61,370 bases of DNA from CAYZBF01 sp964476585. GTDB taxonomy: Bacteria; Hydrothermota; UBA3072. Numbering within the stretch: the stretch's first letter is position 1; every line of letters starts with the position of its first letter. A program made the translations under genes and the position numbers. This document shows positions 50,282 through 59,124 of the stretch, piece by piece. The notes beneath the pieces were generated by a model. The model searched no databases. It worked only from the letters and a program-made list of their open reading frames with translations, and had not been told where the DNA came from. The stretch is taken from contig CAYZBF010000009.1 of the NCBI GenBank assembly GCA_964476585.1, positions 1 through 61,370 of the forward strand, written 5' to 3'.

Positions 50282-52933
50282 ATGTCGACTTTCGCAAATA
50301 CCATCCAGAAAAGAGGCTGGATATTCATAGTCTGTATATTAATACTCACTTTTATTCTTGGTATATACATCAAGAATGTTGGGGTTGAATCTGATATCTT
50401 ATCCATTCTTCCCCCTAATGACCCTGTAGTAAAACAGTTCAAGGAACTTGGAGAAAAATTTGGCGGCAATACTATAGGATTCATTATCATTCAAAGTGAT
50501 TCTCTCTTTTCCTATCCGGTTTTATCCGGGGTAAAAGAACTTGAAGAAGAATATAAGAAAATTGAGGGTATCAGTTTCACACAATCGATTGTTAGTATGA
50601 TAAATATTAACAAGACAGAGGAGGGTTTAGAGATTTCCCCCTTGATTGGAGAGGAAATACCAAAAGAAAGAGCCTCACTTGACTCCATAAAAAACTATGT
50701 CCTTTCTAAGGAAATGTACAGGAATGTGATAGTATCTGAGGATGGTAAATACACCGCCATTATTGTAAGAATAAAGGAAGGGTGTGACAGAAACGAAATA
50801 GGTATGGAGATCAGGAAAATAACCGAAGCAAGAAAGGGCGATCTACATTTAAAGGTTTATTATTCTGGTATGCCATTATTGATGACCTTTATAAATGAGA
50901 TAGTAAGGAAGGATTTGAAGAAGCTCTTACCAATCACAGTATGTCTCGTTATTTTAGTCCTCGCGGTGGGATTCAGGAGAGTGGGCGGAGTTATTCTTCC
51001 TTTAGTAAGTGTAATAATTGCTTCGATATGGACAGTTGGCTCTATGGGAATATTTCATAAAGATTTTTCTATTATTTCGAATCTGATGCCAGTTATTTTA
51101 ATCGCTGTTGGAAGTGCCTATGGAATACACGTAATAACTAGATTCTATGAGGACCATGATATTGATTCTACAATAAAACATGTAGCACTCCCAGTGATAC
51201 TTGCAGCGTTGACTACAATTGCAGGATTCCTATCTTTTCTCTCCTCTGGGTTAGTGCCGGTGAAGGAATTTGGTGTCTTCAGCTCCATAGGAGTTCTATC
51301 ATCCCTATTTATTTCACTAACTTTTATCCCCGCTATTATTTTTCTTACACACAGGAGGGGTAAAGCCCATTACGTGAGTTTTCAGACCTCGAGAAAGATA
51401 GTTAAGCCATTATCTACCATCACAATTCTCTTTAAGGATTATTTCATTATAATCGCAGCAATCCTTTTCGTGGTAACGTTAGTTTTTTCTCCCACTATCA
51501 GAAGATCGGCAGATATTCTTGAATACTTTAAACAAGGTTCCCTTATAAGGCAATCCCTCGATATAAATAGTGAGAAATTCGGTGGTTCAAGACCAATAAT
51601 GCTTCATATCAGAGGTGATTTGAGGGACCCTTCGGTTCTGAATTCTATGAGTTATATTGAGCGATATTTAAGAACTCTTCAATATGTAGAGCATTCACAA
51701 TCAATTGCGGATCTATTGAAGGAAACAAACTACAATCTTACAGGGTTTTATATTATTCCTGATGATGAGGGGAAGGTGAACAATCTATACTTCTTTCTTT
51801 TGGGTCAGGATGTCCTCAAAATGTTCGTAAACGATGATAGGAGCGAGGGGCTCGTGCAGGCATCCCTCGCCACAGAAGAAATGGGCAGAATCAGGAAGGT
51901 TGTAGGGGAGACGGAGGATTTTCTCAATTCCCTTACAACTAAAAAAGACTGGTATAAGGATATGCTAAGGTGGGATCTTAAAGAGGCAGGGATCGAGACC
52001 GAAAGTCTTCCAGAGATAAAGATACCGGATGTTCCGGAAATAATCATAAGAGAAGAATTGATGAAGTATCTAAACGGTGATGAAGTTCCTGTAGTATTAC
52101 CTCTTGCCGTGAAGGAAAGGGTCGTAGAAGCAGCAGTAAATGAAGATTTTGAAAGCATCGCGAAGATAGGTAGTGAAGATTCACTCTATCTTGTGAGGGA
52201 TATAAAGACCTCCCTAAAAGAGGTAGAGATTAAATATAAGGTTAAAGAGATATATGGCCAGATTGTCAAGGTAAACCTGGATGATAATATGAGAAAAAGG
52301 ATAGAAGGGGATTTATACTGGTTTGTTAAAGTCAAGGCCCCGGTTCTATCACCCGAAAAGATGGATATAGTCCATACTGGTTTTCCGAGGATCCACGTAA
52401 GGTTGGATAGAAAATTGTTCCTTTCTCAGTTTCAATCAATGGGAATGGCAATTCTACTCGTATTTATTATGCTTTTATTCCTACTCCGATCCCCCCAGGG
52501 AGCCTTCTTTTCCCTTATACCAATCATATTTACCGTCACTTTAAATTTTGGAATTATGGAGTTGCTAAGGATTCCACTGGATGAGGCCACAGTTTTGATT
52601 GCTGCACTTGCTATTGGGATTGGGATTGATTATGTGATCCATTTCACCAACAGATTAAAGGAAGAATTGAAGAGAGTAGGAAACCTCGAATTAGCAATAA
52701 AAGAATCCATTGAAACGACTGGTTTTGCAATCCTTATAAATGCCGTATCAGTTGCTGTTGGATTTCTGGCACTCCTTGGTGCAGAATTAATTCCGCTTCA
52801 GCGATTTGGAATCCTTGTAACAGGGACCATGTTAGTAAGTTCTTTAAGTTCAATAACGACTCTTCCTGCACTTCTCCTTAAATTTAAGCCAAAATATATA
52901 ATGAAGATATTAAACGAAAATAAAAAGGAGTGA
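50282..52933 (+). CDS. RND/MMPL-family transporter
   Basis: 883 residues with twelve membrane helices: one N-terminal, a periplasmic domain, five helices, then the same layout repeated. SSGLVPVKEFGVFSSIGVLSS and ALAIGIGIDYVIHFTNR (with the conserved Asp) are the transport-core motifs, using proton flow. The second periplasmic domain is large (about 430-700). The family moves lipids or other amphiphiles. Its ATG follows the regulator stop with no gap. It is followed by LolA-like and barrel genes, so substrates are probably delivered to the outer membrane. Confidence 0.88.
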   Translation: MSTFANTIQKRGWIFIVCILILTFILGIYIKNVGVESDILSILPPNDPVVKQFKELGEKFGGNTIGFIIIQSDSLFSYPVLSGVKELEEEYKKIEGISFTQSIVSMININKTEEGLEISPLIGEEIPKERASLDSIKNYVLSKEMYRNVIVSEDGKYTAIIVRIKEGCDRNEIGMEIRKITEARKGDLHLKVYYSGMPLLMTFINEIVRKDLKKLLPITVCLVILVLAVGFRRVGGVILPLVSVIIASIWTVGSMGIFHKDFSIISNLMPVILIAVGSAYGIHVITRFYEDHDIDSTIKHVALPVILAALTTIAGFLSFLSSGLVPVKEFGVFSSIGVLSSLFISLTFIPAIIFLTHRRGKAHYVSFQTSRKIVKPLSTITILFKDYFIIIAAILFVVTLVFSPTIRRSADILEYFKQGSLIRQSLDINSEKFGGSRPIMLHIRGDLRDPSVLNSMSYIERYLRTLQYVEHSQSIADLLKETNYNLTGFYIIPDDEGKVNNLYFFLLGQDVLKMFVNDDRSEGLVQASLATEEMGRIRKVVGETEDFLNSLTTKKDWYKDMLRWDLKEAGIETESLPEIKIPDVPEIIIREELMKYLNGDEVPVVLPLAVKERVVEAAVNEDFESIAKIGSEDSLYLVRDIKTSLKEVEIKYKVKEIYGQIVKVNLDDNMRKRIEGDLYWFVKVKAPVLSPEKMDIVHTGFPRIHVRLDRKLFLSQFQSMGMAILLVFIMLLFLLRSPQGAFFSLIPIIFTVTLNFGIMELLRIPLDEATVLIAALAIGIGIDYVIHFTNRLKEELKRVGNLELAIKESIETTGFAILINAVSVAVGFLALLGAELIPLQRFGILVTGTMLVSSLSSITTLPALLLKFKPKYIMKILNENKKE

Positions 52934-52936
52934 TAA

Positions 52937-53629
52937 ATGTCTTACCTTTTGATTTTTCTTTCTATCACAGGAAACGAAGTTATCCAGAGGGCAGACTCAA
53001 TTATGAATGCACCAGAAGATACAGAGGAGAAGCTAATCACCATCGTAATTGATAAAGACGGCAGGACAAAGGAAAGAGAGACTTTACTATATGAAAAGAA
53101 GGATATGAGGTTGCTCAGGTTTCTTTCTCCTGCAGAGGACCGAGGGGTAGGGTTTCTTTCAATCTCGGATGAGTTGATGTATATCTATTTACCCTCATTC
53201 AACAAAGTTAGAAGAATAGCATCTCATGTAAAGAAACAGAATTTTCAGGATACAGATTTTTCTTACGATGAACTTGGCGCATCCAGCTATACGGAAAAAT
53301 GGGATGCAGAGATAACCCTAGAAGATGATTCAACTTATTTCTTGACTCTGAAACCAAAGAAAAAAGGCGAAGAATATTCGCAACTTCTGATGGTGGTAAC
53401 GAAAGGCAATTACCTCATCAAGAATATCGAATTTTACAAGAATGATAGACTAAAAAAAACCCTGGTAATGAAGGATTATAAACTAATTAAGAATTACTGG
53501 ACTTCCACTCATTTAGAGATGACCAATGTAGAGAGCAATCATAAGACAATAATGAAAATGGAGGAAATAAAGTTTGGCGAGGGTCTCTCGGATGACGTCT
53601 TTACAAAAAGAAACCTTAAAAAGATATAA
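52937..53629 (+). CDS. LolA-like outer-membrane lipoprotein-sorting protein
   Basis: 230 residues with an N-terminal signal sequence (MSYLLIFLSIT). The LolA-like fold is shown by YIYLPSFNKVRRIASHVKKQNFQDTDFSYDELG, here summarised by its core LPSFNKVRRIA and DFSYDEL, and by strands ending FTKRNLKKI. The matching motif in the 7666-8352 protein is VPEVGKVLRLS/NSDLM. AAGGAG lies before the ATG, 3 nt after the pump stop. It probably accepts cargo from the RND pump in the periplasm. Confidence 0.8.
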   Translation: MSYLLIFLSITGNEVIQRADSIMNAPEDTEEKLITIVIDKDGRTKERETLLYEKKDMRLLRFLSPAEDRGVGFLSISDELMYIYLPSFNKVRRIASHVKKQNFQDTDFSYDELGASSYTEKWDAEITLEDDSTYFLTLKPKKKGEEYSQLLMVVTKGNYLIKNIEFYKNDRLKKTLVMKDYKLIKNYWTSTHLEMTNVESNHKTIMKMEEIKFGEGLSDDVFTKRNLKKI

Positions 53630-53640
53630 GGAGTTGGATT

Positions 53641-54915
53641 ATGAAGAAGTCATTAATGCTTTTTTTATTCCCCTTATTGTTATTTGGCGAGGTAGATTTT
53701 GGAGGTTTCCTTGAGGTTGGGAAAACTGCATTTACAGGATTAAAAGATTCCCCATACTATCCCATTTACAACAGGCTAAGGATGGAGGGTAGAGCAGGTA
53801 GTGGAAACGTCAGGGGCCGTGTAAGTTTTGAAACGAGGTTTTATGATTTCCCTTTTTCTGCTTCCATCAGTGCCCTTTCCTCAATTGATGAGTTGTTTCC
53901 GTTATCACTAAACCTATATGAAGCTTACTTCTCAATAACTAACTTTATACTTGATGATCTCGATTTAAAAATTGGTAAACAGAGGATAGCATGGGGAACT
54001 GCAGATAAATTTAATCCCACTGACAATATAAATCCTATTGACCTTTCCAACCCTTTTATCTTTGGGGAACATCAACCCACACTCGCTGTGGAGTTAAACT
54101 ATTATGCAGGAGATTTTACCTATACGGCAATCGGGATTCCCCACTTTAATCCGGCAGTTCTGCCCTCTGATACTATAATTTTTGAGTCAATACCCAATGT
54201 GTCTATGAATATCCCAGAGATTTCGCCAAGGAATGGTTCCTACGCATTTAAGATAGGAACAAACCTTTTAAACTTTGATTTATCATTGTCCTATTATTAT
54301 GGATTTGATAAGTTGCCTTCACCGGATTCAATGGGGTATTTGGTATATCCAACCTTTGGATTTAACAGGGAAAAGGTTATAGGTTTTGACTTTGTGGGAG
54401 AGTTGTTTTCAGCAGGGATATGGGGAGAGATAGCATACTTTATGCCCGATGAGTATCCCTTTAGATTGTGTGAAGTCATCTTTGATTCCCCCGGTAATCC
54501 GATCCCAGTCTCCATTGACACCTTCTATCTAAAAGACCCTTACCCGAGAGTTACATTTGGCTTTGATTATACTTTACCAGGTGGGTTTTATGTGAATGCG
54601 CAGTATATTCATGGTATGGACTTTGAGCGAAAGTTAATGTTTGGAGAAGGCAAGACTTCAACCTTGGGAGACTACCTAATTGCAAGAATAGAAAAGGAAT
54701 TAAGCGATAAGGACCTTTTATTAAGTGTTACAGGTATAGGGGAACTCCGAGGGGATTCCACAGCCTATGGCATACTTCCTGAAATCGAATACAGTCCTTT
54801 TGTTAATGGAAAAATAACTGTGGGTTATCTACACACCTTTGGCAATAAGGATACATTCTTTGGAGATTTGAAAAGATATAAAATGGCTTACATACGCTTC
54901 AGATTTGACTTCTAA
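53641..54915 (+). CDS. DUF1302-like outer-membrane beta-barrel
   Basis: 424 residues: signal peptide (MKKSLMLFLFPLLLF) and a beta-rich body. LKIGKQRIAWGTADKFNPTD, then NINPIDLSNP, match the DUF1302-type barrel opening. The last residues (AYIRFRFDF) end in Phe, as needed for BAM insertion. Gene order RND-LolA-barrel is known in other bacteria (MMPL, DUF1329, DUF1302), in lipid/sterol export settings. It would receive or export the cargo at the outer membrane. Last gene of the operon; no clear terminator seen. Confidence 0.75.
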   Translation: MKKSLMLFLFPLLLFGEVDFGGFLEVGKTAFTGLKDSPYYPIYNRLRMEGRAGSGNVRGRVSFETRFYDFPFSASISALSSIDELFPLSLNLYEAYFSITNFILDDLDLKIGKQRIAWGTADKFNPTDNINPIDLSNPFIFGEHQPTLAVELNYYAGDFTYTAIGIPHFNPAVLPSDTIIFESIPNVSMNIPEISPRNGSYAFKIGTNLLNFDLSLSYYYGFDKLPSPDSMGYLVYPTFGFNREKVIGFDFVGELFSAGIWGEIAYFMPDEYPFRLCEVIFDSPGNPIPVSIDTFYLKDPYPRVTFGFDYTLPGGFYVNAQYIHGMDFERKLMFGEGKTSTLGDYLIARIEKELSDKDLLLSVTGIGELRGDSTAYGILPEIEYSPFVNGKITVGYLHTFGNKDTFFGDLKRYKMAYIRFRFDF

Positions 54916-55145
54916 TAGATGTAGTTAAATAGTGGAATAGCCAAATAGTTAATTGGTTTAATTATAAGGTCTCAAAGGTCCGAGGATTCAAGTGGAACTC
55001 AAGAAACAAACCAATAAAAAACGTCTTAAACTCATTAAACCCTATAGGCTTAATATTCTCTTCCTCGAAACAATCTCACTATTGAGTATATTATATTTTG
55101 AAAATAAAAATTATCTGCATCCTAAATTTTAACCTAAAATGACCC
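54916..55145. other. Intergenic stretch with degenerate repeats
   Basis: No gene seen. 54918-55060 shows short-period tracts (AAATAGTTAATTGGTTTAATT; AACTCATTAAACCC) like those between other operons. No stable terminator hairpin was identified. Confidence 0.4.
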
Positions 55146-55197
55146 TTTACATACGTTCCTAAATACTTAACATTTATGTTAAGAAATAGGGAACGTA
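55146..55197 (+). promoter_or_regulatory. Promoter buried in a two-arm palindromic operator
   Basis: TACGTTCC (55152-55159) pairs with GGAACGTA (55190-55197), and CTTAACAT (55166-55173) pairs with ATGTTAAG (55176-55183). The -35 TTTACA (55146-55151) and -10 TAACAT (55168-55173), 16 bp apart, overlap the arms, and the small ORF starts 2 bp after the right arm. This is typical of an autorepressed toxin-antitoxin-like unit. Confidence 0.65.
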
Positions 55198-55199
55198 TA

Positions 55200-55313
55200 A
55201 TGGCTGAACGACTCTCCAGGGAGTTAAAGGTTGATATAACTCAGGTAGTTAGAGAGTATTATGAAATCCTTATATTAAAGGAGCTTTCCGCAGACCCAAC
55301 ACCCAATACCTAA
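55200..55313 (+). pseudogene. N-terminal stub, possibly AbiEii-type nucleotidyltransferase or its partner
   Basis: 37 codons: RLSRELKVDITQVVREYYEI and LILKELS resemble the start of AbiEii/AbiGii-like nucleotidyltransferase toxins or a small antitoxin, but the frame then stops after low-complexity ADPTPNT. The following gene on the other strand leaves no room for a toxin. A relic of a toxin-antitoxin locus is the simplest reading; the family call is weak. Confidence 0.35.
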
Positions 55314-55317
55314 AATG

Positions 55318-56106
55318 CTATTCCCAATACCGCTTACCCATATGGGTTATGAAATCAGAGACAGGAACGTTATTTCGGATGAAGTAGGCTCTTATTGTTT
55401 CTATATAATTCCACATCATATTTTTGTTTTGGAGGACTTTATATGTTTCGGGGAATTGGTTCCTCAAAATATTTTTGAATTTCTCTCCAGCAAGTGAGAG
55501 GTTAATGAATTCTACGATATAATAATTTACCAACCCATCGGTATCCATTAACACCTTCTTTACGTTTGTAAGTAGTGGGATAACTGGACTTATGAAACAG
55601 TATGCGTGGATGCCTTCGTCTTTCAAGAATTTAAGTGCGGAAATTCTTGCTTTGTGAGTTGGTGCACCTGGTTCAAGTATTTTCTTTACTTCCTCCGAAA
55701 ATGCGTTTATTGTGAGTCCTACCTCAAGGTTTTTAAACTGGCCTAAAATTTCAATATCCCTTGTTACGAGGTCTGATTTTGTGAGAATTGATAGGTCTAT
55801 ACCTTTGTCCATATTTTCAAGAACTCTTCTTGTCAATCTAAGTTCCTTTTCAATTGGCTGGTAAGGATCCGAGACTGAACTCATAGAGACTTTCCCTCTA
55901 ACTCGTTTTCGGGCAAGTATGGGTGCATTCTTTTTTACCTCAACCCAGCTTCCCCATTCTCCATGATTCTTCCACTTATTTATAAATTTGGCGTAGCAGT
56001 ACAAACATGCGTGTTGGCAACCCACGTATTGATTAACCGTATAATCAAGTGTGGGGATTTTGGTCTTTGTATAAAGTGACTTTGCTTCCCTTTCTACGAT
56101 TTTCAT
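55318..56106 (-). CDS. SPL-family radical SAM protein
   Basis: 262 residues. The 4Fe-4S radical SAM motif is CQHACLYCYA (C-x3-C-x2-C) at about residues 30-39. VSMSSVSDPYQPIEKELRLTR and LSILTKSDLVTRDIEIL match the spore-photoproduct-lyase-like/Rv2578c group of DNA-repair-related radical SAM proteins. Substrate unknown. Leaderless start: TTGAAA (56135-56140), 16 bp, TATATT (56113-56118), 6 nt, ATG 56106. Confidence 0.82.
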   Translation of the reverse strand: MKIVEREAKSLYTKTKIPTLDYTVNQYVGCQHACLYCYAKFINKWKNHGEWGSWVEVKKNAPILARKRVRGKVSMSSVSDPYQPIEKELRLTRRVLENMDKGIDLSILTKSDLVTRDIEILGQFKNLEVGLTINAFSEEVKKILEPGAPTHKARISALKFLKDEGIHAYCFISPVIPLLTNVKKVLMDTDGLVNYYIVEFINLSLAGEKFKNILRNQFPETYKVLQNKNMMWNYIETIRAYFIRNNVPVSDFITHMGKRYWE

Positions 56107-56112
56107 ATTATT

Positions 56113-56140
56113 AATATAACATTATAAAATTTAGTTTCAA
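56113..56140 (-). promoter_or_regulatory. Promoter of the radical SAM gene
   Basis: Minus strand TTGAAA, 16-bp spacer, TATATT, then AATAAT and ATG 56106. Confidence 0.68.
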
Positions 56141-56297
56141 GTTTTATTGCTGAAACCTTGAAAAGTACCAGTATATCTTGAAGCTAAACACACTATCAAA
56201 AGAAATATTTGTCCTTCTGAAAAGGACTAAATTAACCAAAAGTGATAAAGGAAAATATAACATTCACCGGTATTTACACAATCCTTTCGGAATGCCC

Positions 56298-56325
56298 TTG
56301 ATAAATTCTATAGCAAGGTTATAAT
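56298..56325 (+). promoter_or_regulatory. Promoter of the methionine operon
   Basis: TTGATA (56298-56303), 16-bp spacer, TATAAT (56320-56325). The leader (about 70 nt) contains GGAGGGG at 56363-56369. No SAM or cobalamin riboswitch is evident in this short leader. Confidence 0.65.
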
Positions 56326-56401
56326 ACAAACCAATACTCTATTAAGGATACATCGAAATTAAGGAGGGGTAGTTTGTATAATATCTATTGGGGTTCTTGT
56401 T

Positions 56402-58189
56402 GTGGGTAATTTCTGGGATACAGTAAATGATAAACGTGTTATAATAGCTGATGGGGCAATGGGGACGATGCTCTATTCATCAGGTATACCAAAGGGTCGC
56501 TGCTTTGATGAACTCAATCTTTCCAACCCTGAAGTTATACAAGAGATTCACAGAGCCTACAGAGAAGCAGGTGCAGAACTCTTAGAGACGAATACCTTTG
56601 GAGCGAACCGTGCTGTTCTGGAACGATACTTTGGTCTTGGTGATAAGACTCGCGAGATTAACTATAAAGGGGCAAAATTAGCAAAAGAAGTAGCCGAAGG
56701 AGCTTTCGTAGCTGGCTCAGTAGGGCCAATAACAAGACCTCTTGATGGTTCTCAGAAACTTTCAGTAACTGAAATTGAAGAGCTTTTTGCTGAGCAGATT
56801 GCTTCACTTCTTGAAGGTGAAGTAGACCTTATCATATTAGAGACGTTCTCAGATCCAGAAGAGGCCTGTGCAGGCGTTAGGGCAGCAAGAACCATTGGGG
56901 ATTTTCCTCTGATTGTCTCCTTTTCCTTTTCCAACGAGGGTAGGACGATAACAGGCGTCGATCCATTTCAGGTATCTCAAATACTAAGCAAAGAAGGGGT
57001 CAAAATTCTCGGAGTGAATTGTTGTTCTGGGCCCCAGGATGTTTACGTGGCGATTAAAAGGATGCTCGGCGAGCGTCACATGTGGTTAACAGCTATGCCA
57101 AATGCGGGACTACCTAAGTTCATTGATAGAAAATTTGTCTATCCTCATAATCCAGAATACTTCTCTTATTATGCGAAGAAATTCCTCTCTCTTGGTGTAT
57201 CTATTATTGGGGGGTGTTGTGGAACCACACCCGACCATATTAGAGCAATCAGAGAGAGCATAAAGGGAGAGAAAGTAGTAAAGAAAAGGATGAAACGCTT
57301 ACCCGAGCAAAGCCCTCCTTCACTCTATAAAGTAGAGGAGGTTACTACATCACTGAAGGAGAAAGCAGACGAAGGGTTTATCTGGATTGTGGAAATGGAT
57401 CCTCCCAAAGGAACAGATCTACGGGAAGAGCTTGAGCTGGCAAAAGACTTGCAATCCCTGGGAATAGGGGCTGTATCAATTTCAGATAGCCCTATGGCAA
57501 GGGTACGGATGGGACCTTTAGCACTTGCTCACAGGATAAAAGAGGAGACCTCACTTGAAGTTATTCTACATAAGACTACAAGAGACAGAAATATCCTAGG
57601 GCTTCAAGCAGATTGCTTAGCTGCCTCTGCCCTCGGTATAGAGAACATACTGGCCTTAACAGGGGATCCACCTTCAGCAGGGGATTATCCATTTTCGGCA
57701 GCTATCTGGGAGGCGACATCAAAAGAACTCATAGAGATGATTAGATATCTGAATTCTGGAAGGGACTTGCTTGGTAATCCTCTTACACAACCTACCAAAC
57801 TCTGGGTTGGATCAGCCTCAGGGGTAGAGACATCGGAGGATGTTCTTAGAAGACTGAGAGCAAAGATAGAAGCAGGAGCAGGTTTCATAATGACCCAGCC
57901 AGTATTCGACTTAGAAACCTTTTATAAATTTGTAGAAGAAGCGAAGAAGTTTGGAATTCCAATCTTTGCTGGAGTAATGCCACTTCTAAGTTCTCGGCAG
58001 GCGGAATATCTGCACAATGAGGTACAAGGGATAAATATCCCTCCCGATATAAGAAAAAGAGCAGATAAGGATGGTGTGGAGATTGCTTTTAAGACGATAA
58101 AAAAATTGAGAGACCTTGTGGATGGAGTTTGTATAATGCTTCCTAAAAACAGATATTCAATTATTAAAGAACTTATCCAAACAGAGTAA
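56402..58189 (+). CDS. Homocysteine S-methyltransferase / methylenetetrahydrofolate reductase fusion
   Basis: 595 residues. The first half (1-290) is a BHMT/MetH-N type domain with DGAMGTML, ETNTFGANR and zinc ligands GVNCCSGP and GGCCGTTPDHI. The second half (about 320-590) is MTHFR: VVEMDPPKGTDL, LHKTTRDRN, LALTGDPP, MTQPVFD. The same fusion is known (YitJ type). It makes methyl-THF and can methylate homocysteine from an S-methyl or similar donor. The GTG start at 56402 is 33 nt from the GGAGGGG, so the true start may be an unusual upstream codon. Followed by two MetE-like genes. Confidence 0.88.
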   Translation: MGNFWDTVNDKRVIIADGAMGTMLYSSGIPKGRCFDELNLSNPEVIQEIHRAYREAGAELLETNTFGANRAVLERYFGLGDKTREINYKGAKLAKEVAEGAFVAGSVGPITRPLDGSQKLSVTEIEELFAEQIASLLEGEVDLIILETFSDPEEACAGVRAARTIGDFPLIVSFSFSNEGRTITGVDPFQVSQILSKEGVKILGVNCCSGPQDVYVAIKRMLGERHMWLTAMPNAGLPKFIDRKFVYPHNPEYFSYYAKKFLSLGVSIIGGCCGTTPDHIRAIRESIKGEKVVKKRMKRLPEQSPPSLYKVEEVTTSLKEKADEGFIWIVEMDPPKGTDLREELELAKDLQSLGIGAVSISDSPMARVRMGPLALAHRIKEETSLEVILHKTTRDRNILGLQADCLAASALGIENILALTGDPPSAGDYPFSAAIWEATSKELIEMIRYLNSGRDLLGNPLTQPTKLWVGSASGVETSEDVLRRLRAKIEAGAGFIMTQPVFDLETFYKFVEEAKKFGIPIFAGVMPLLSSRQAEYLHNEVQGINIPPDIRKRADKDGVEIAFKTIKKLRDLVDGVCIMLPKNRYSIIKELIQTE

Positions 58190-58202
58190 GAGAGCTTTCA
58201 AG

Positions 58203-59114
58203 ATGTTAAAATGTCAGCTTACTGGAACTTTTGCCCGTTCGCCTCTGCATATCAGAGCTACTCGGGATTATGATAGAGGTAGATTAACAGAAGCGGATTT
58301 AGAGAAGGTAAGAAAGGATGATGTGAGAAGGCTTATTAATTATCAGGAGGATTTTCAGTATATAACAGATGGTGGCTTCCTATGGCAGGATCTCTTAAGA
58401 CCATTTACTTTTTTGAAAGGAGTAGAATCCGGAGCATTGACAAGATTTTTCAGAACAAACACATTCTACCGGAAACCTGTTATTAAAGACAAAATTAAGG
58501 CAAACCCAAAGTTCATAGAAAGTTTCTATTATCTTGATTTGATATCAGAAAGGCGAAAAGTTATTCTGCCAGGTCCGGTTAGTTTATTTAATCTCAGTGA
58601 AGATAGATACAAGCGAGATACTCTGTTTATTATTGCTCAGGTTCTTGCTCGAGTTTCAGAATTCCTTGAAAAACAAGGAATAGCCTGTATTCAGTTCTCA
58701 GAACCTTACCTCCATTTTGCTAAGGTAATAGAGGTTGATCATTGGAAGGAAGCATATGGAATACTGACCGAGAACCTGGCTGCTGATACCCTTCTTCACA
58801 TTCCCTGGTGCGATTTTTCTCATCTGTTAGAAATATTGGAATTTCCAGTTAAGTCAGTTGGAATAGACTTTATTGCTACTTCCCTTGATAACCTTGAGTT
58901 TAAAACTCAAAAAAAGATAGGCATAGGCTGTATAGATGCTCAAAATTCGCTTCTTGAGACCAAAGAAAAGGTAAGAGGATTTGTAAATAGAGTGGTTAAG
59001 AAACTTGCACTGAAAGAATTTTTTATCTGCCCAAATATTGACTTAGAATTTCTACCCTACTCAGTATCGCTTAAGAAACTTGAACTGCTGAGGGGTGTTT
59101 CAGAAAAAATATGA
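58203..59114 (+). CDS. Short MetE-like protein, divergent (Zn-site changed)
   Basis: 303 residues resembling cobalamin-independent methionine synthase core proteins of archaeal type (FQYITDGGFLWQDLLRPF; RFFRTNTFYRKPVI). In the zinc region HIPWCDFSHL differs from the usual His-x-Cys, a Glu ligand is Asp, and the last Cys (NPDCG) is replaced by PNIDLE, so zinc binding is doubtful. Its neighbour has the intact site. Together they look like a split pair of paralogues, one regulatory or substrate-holding. Starts at ATG without clear SD, 13 nt after the fusion gene. Confidence 0.7.
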   Translation: MLKCQLTGTFARSPLHIRATRDYDRGRLTEADLEKVRKDDVRRLINYQEDFQYITDGGFLWQDLLRPFTFLKGVESGALTRFFRTNTFYRKPVIKDKIKANPKFIESFYYLDLISERRKVILPGPVSLFNLSEDRYKRDTLFIIAQVLARVSEFLEKQGIACIQFSEPYLHFAKVIEVDHWKEAYGILTENLAADTLLHIPWCDFSHLLEILEFPVKSVGIDFIATSLDNLEFKTQKKIGIGCIDAQNSLLETKEKVRGFVNRVVKKLALKEFFICPNIDLEFLPYSVSLKKLELLRGVSEKI

Positions 59115-59124
59115 AGGAGTAGTT

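Noticed and set aside
56326..56401. SAM or cobalamin riboswitch before the methionine operon
   Set aside because: The leader after the promoter is only about 70 nt and lacks the conserved stems of these classes.
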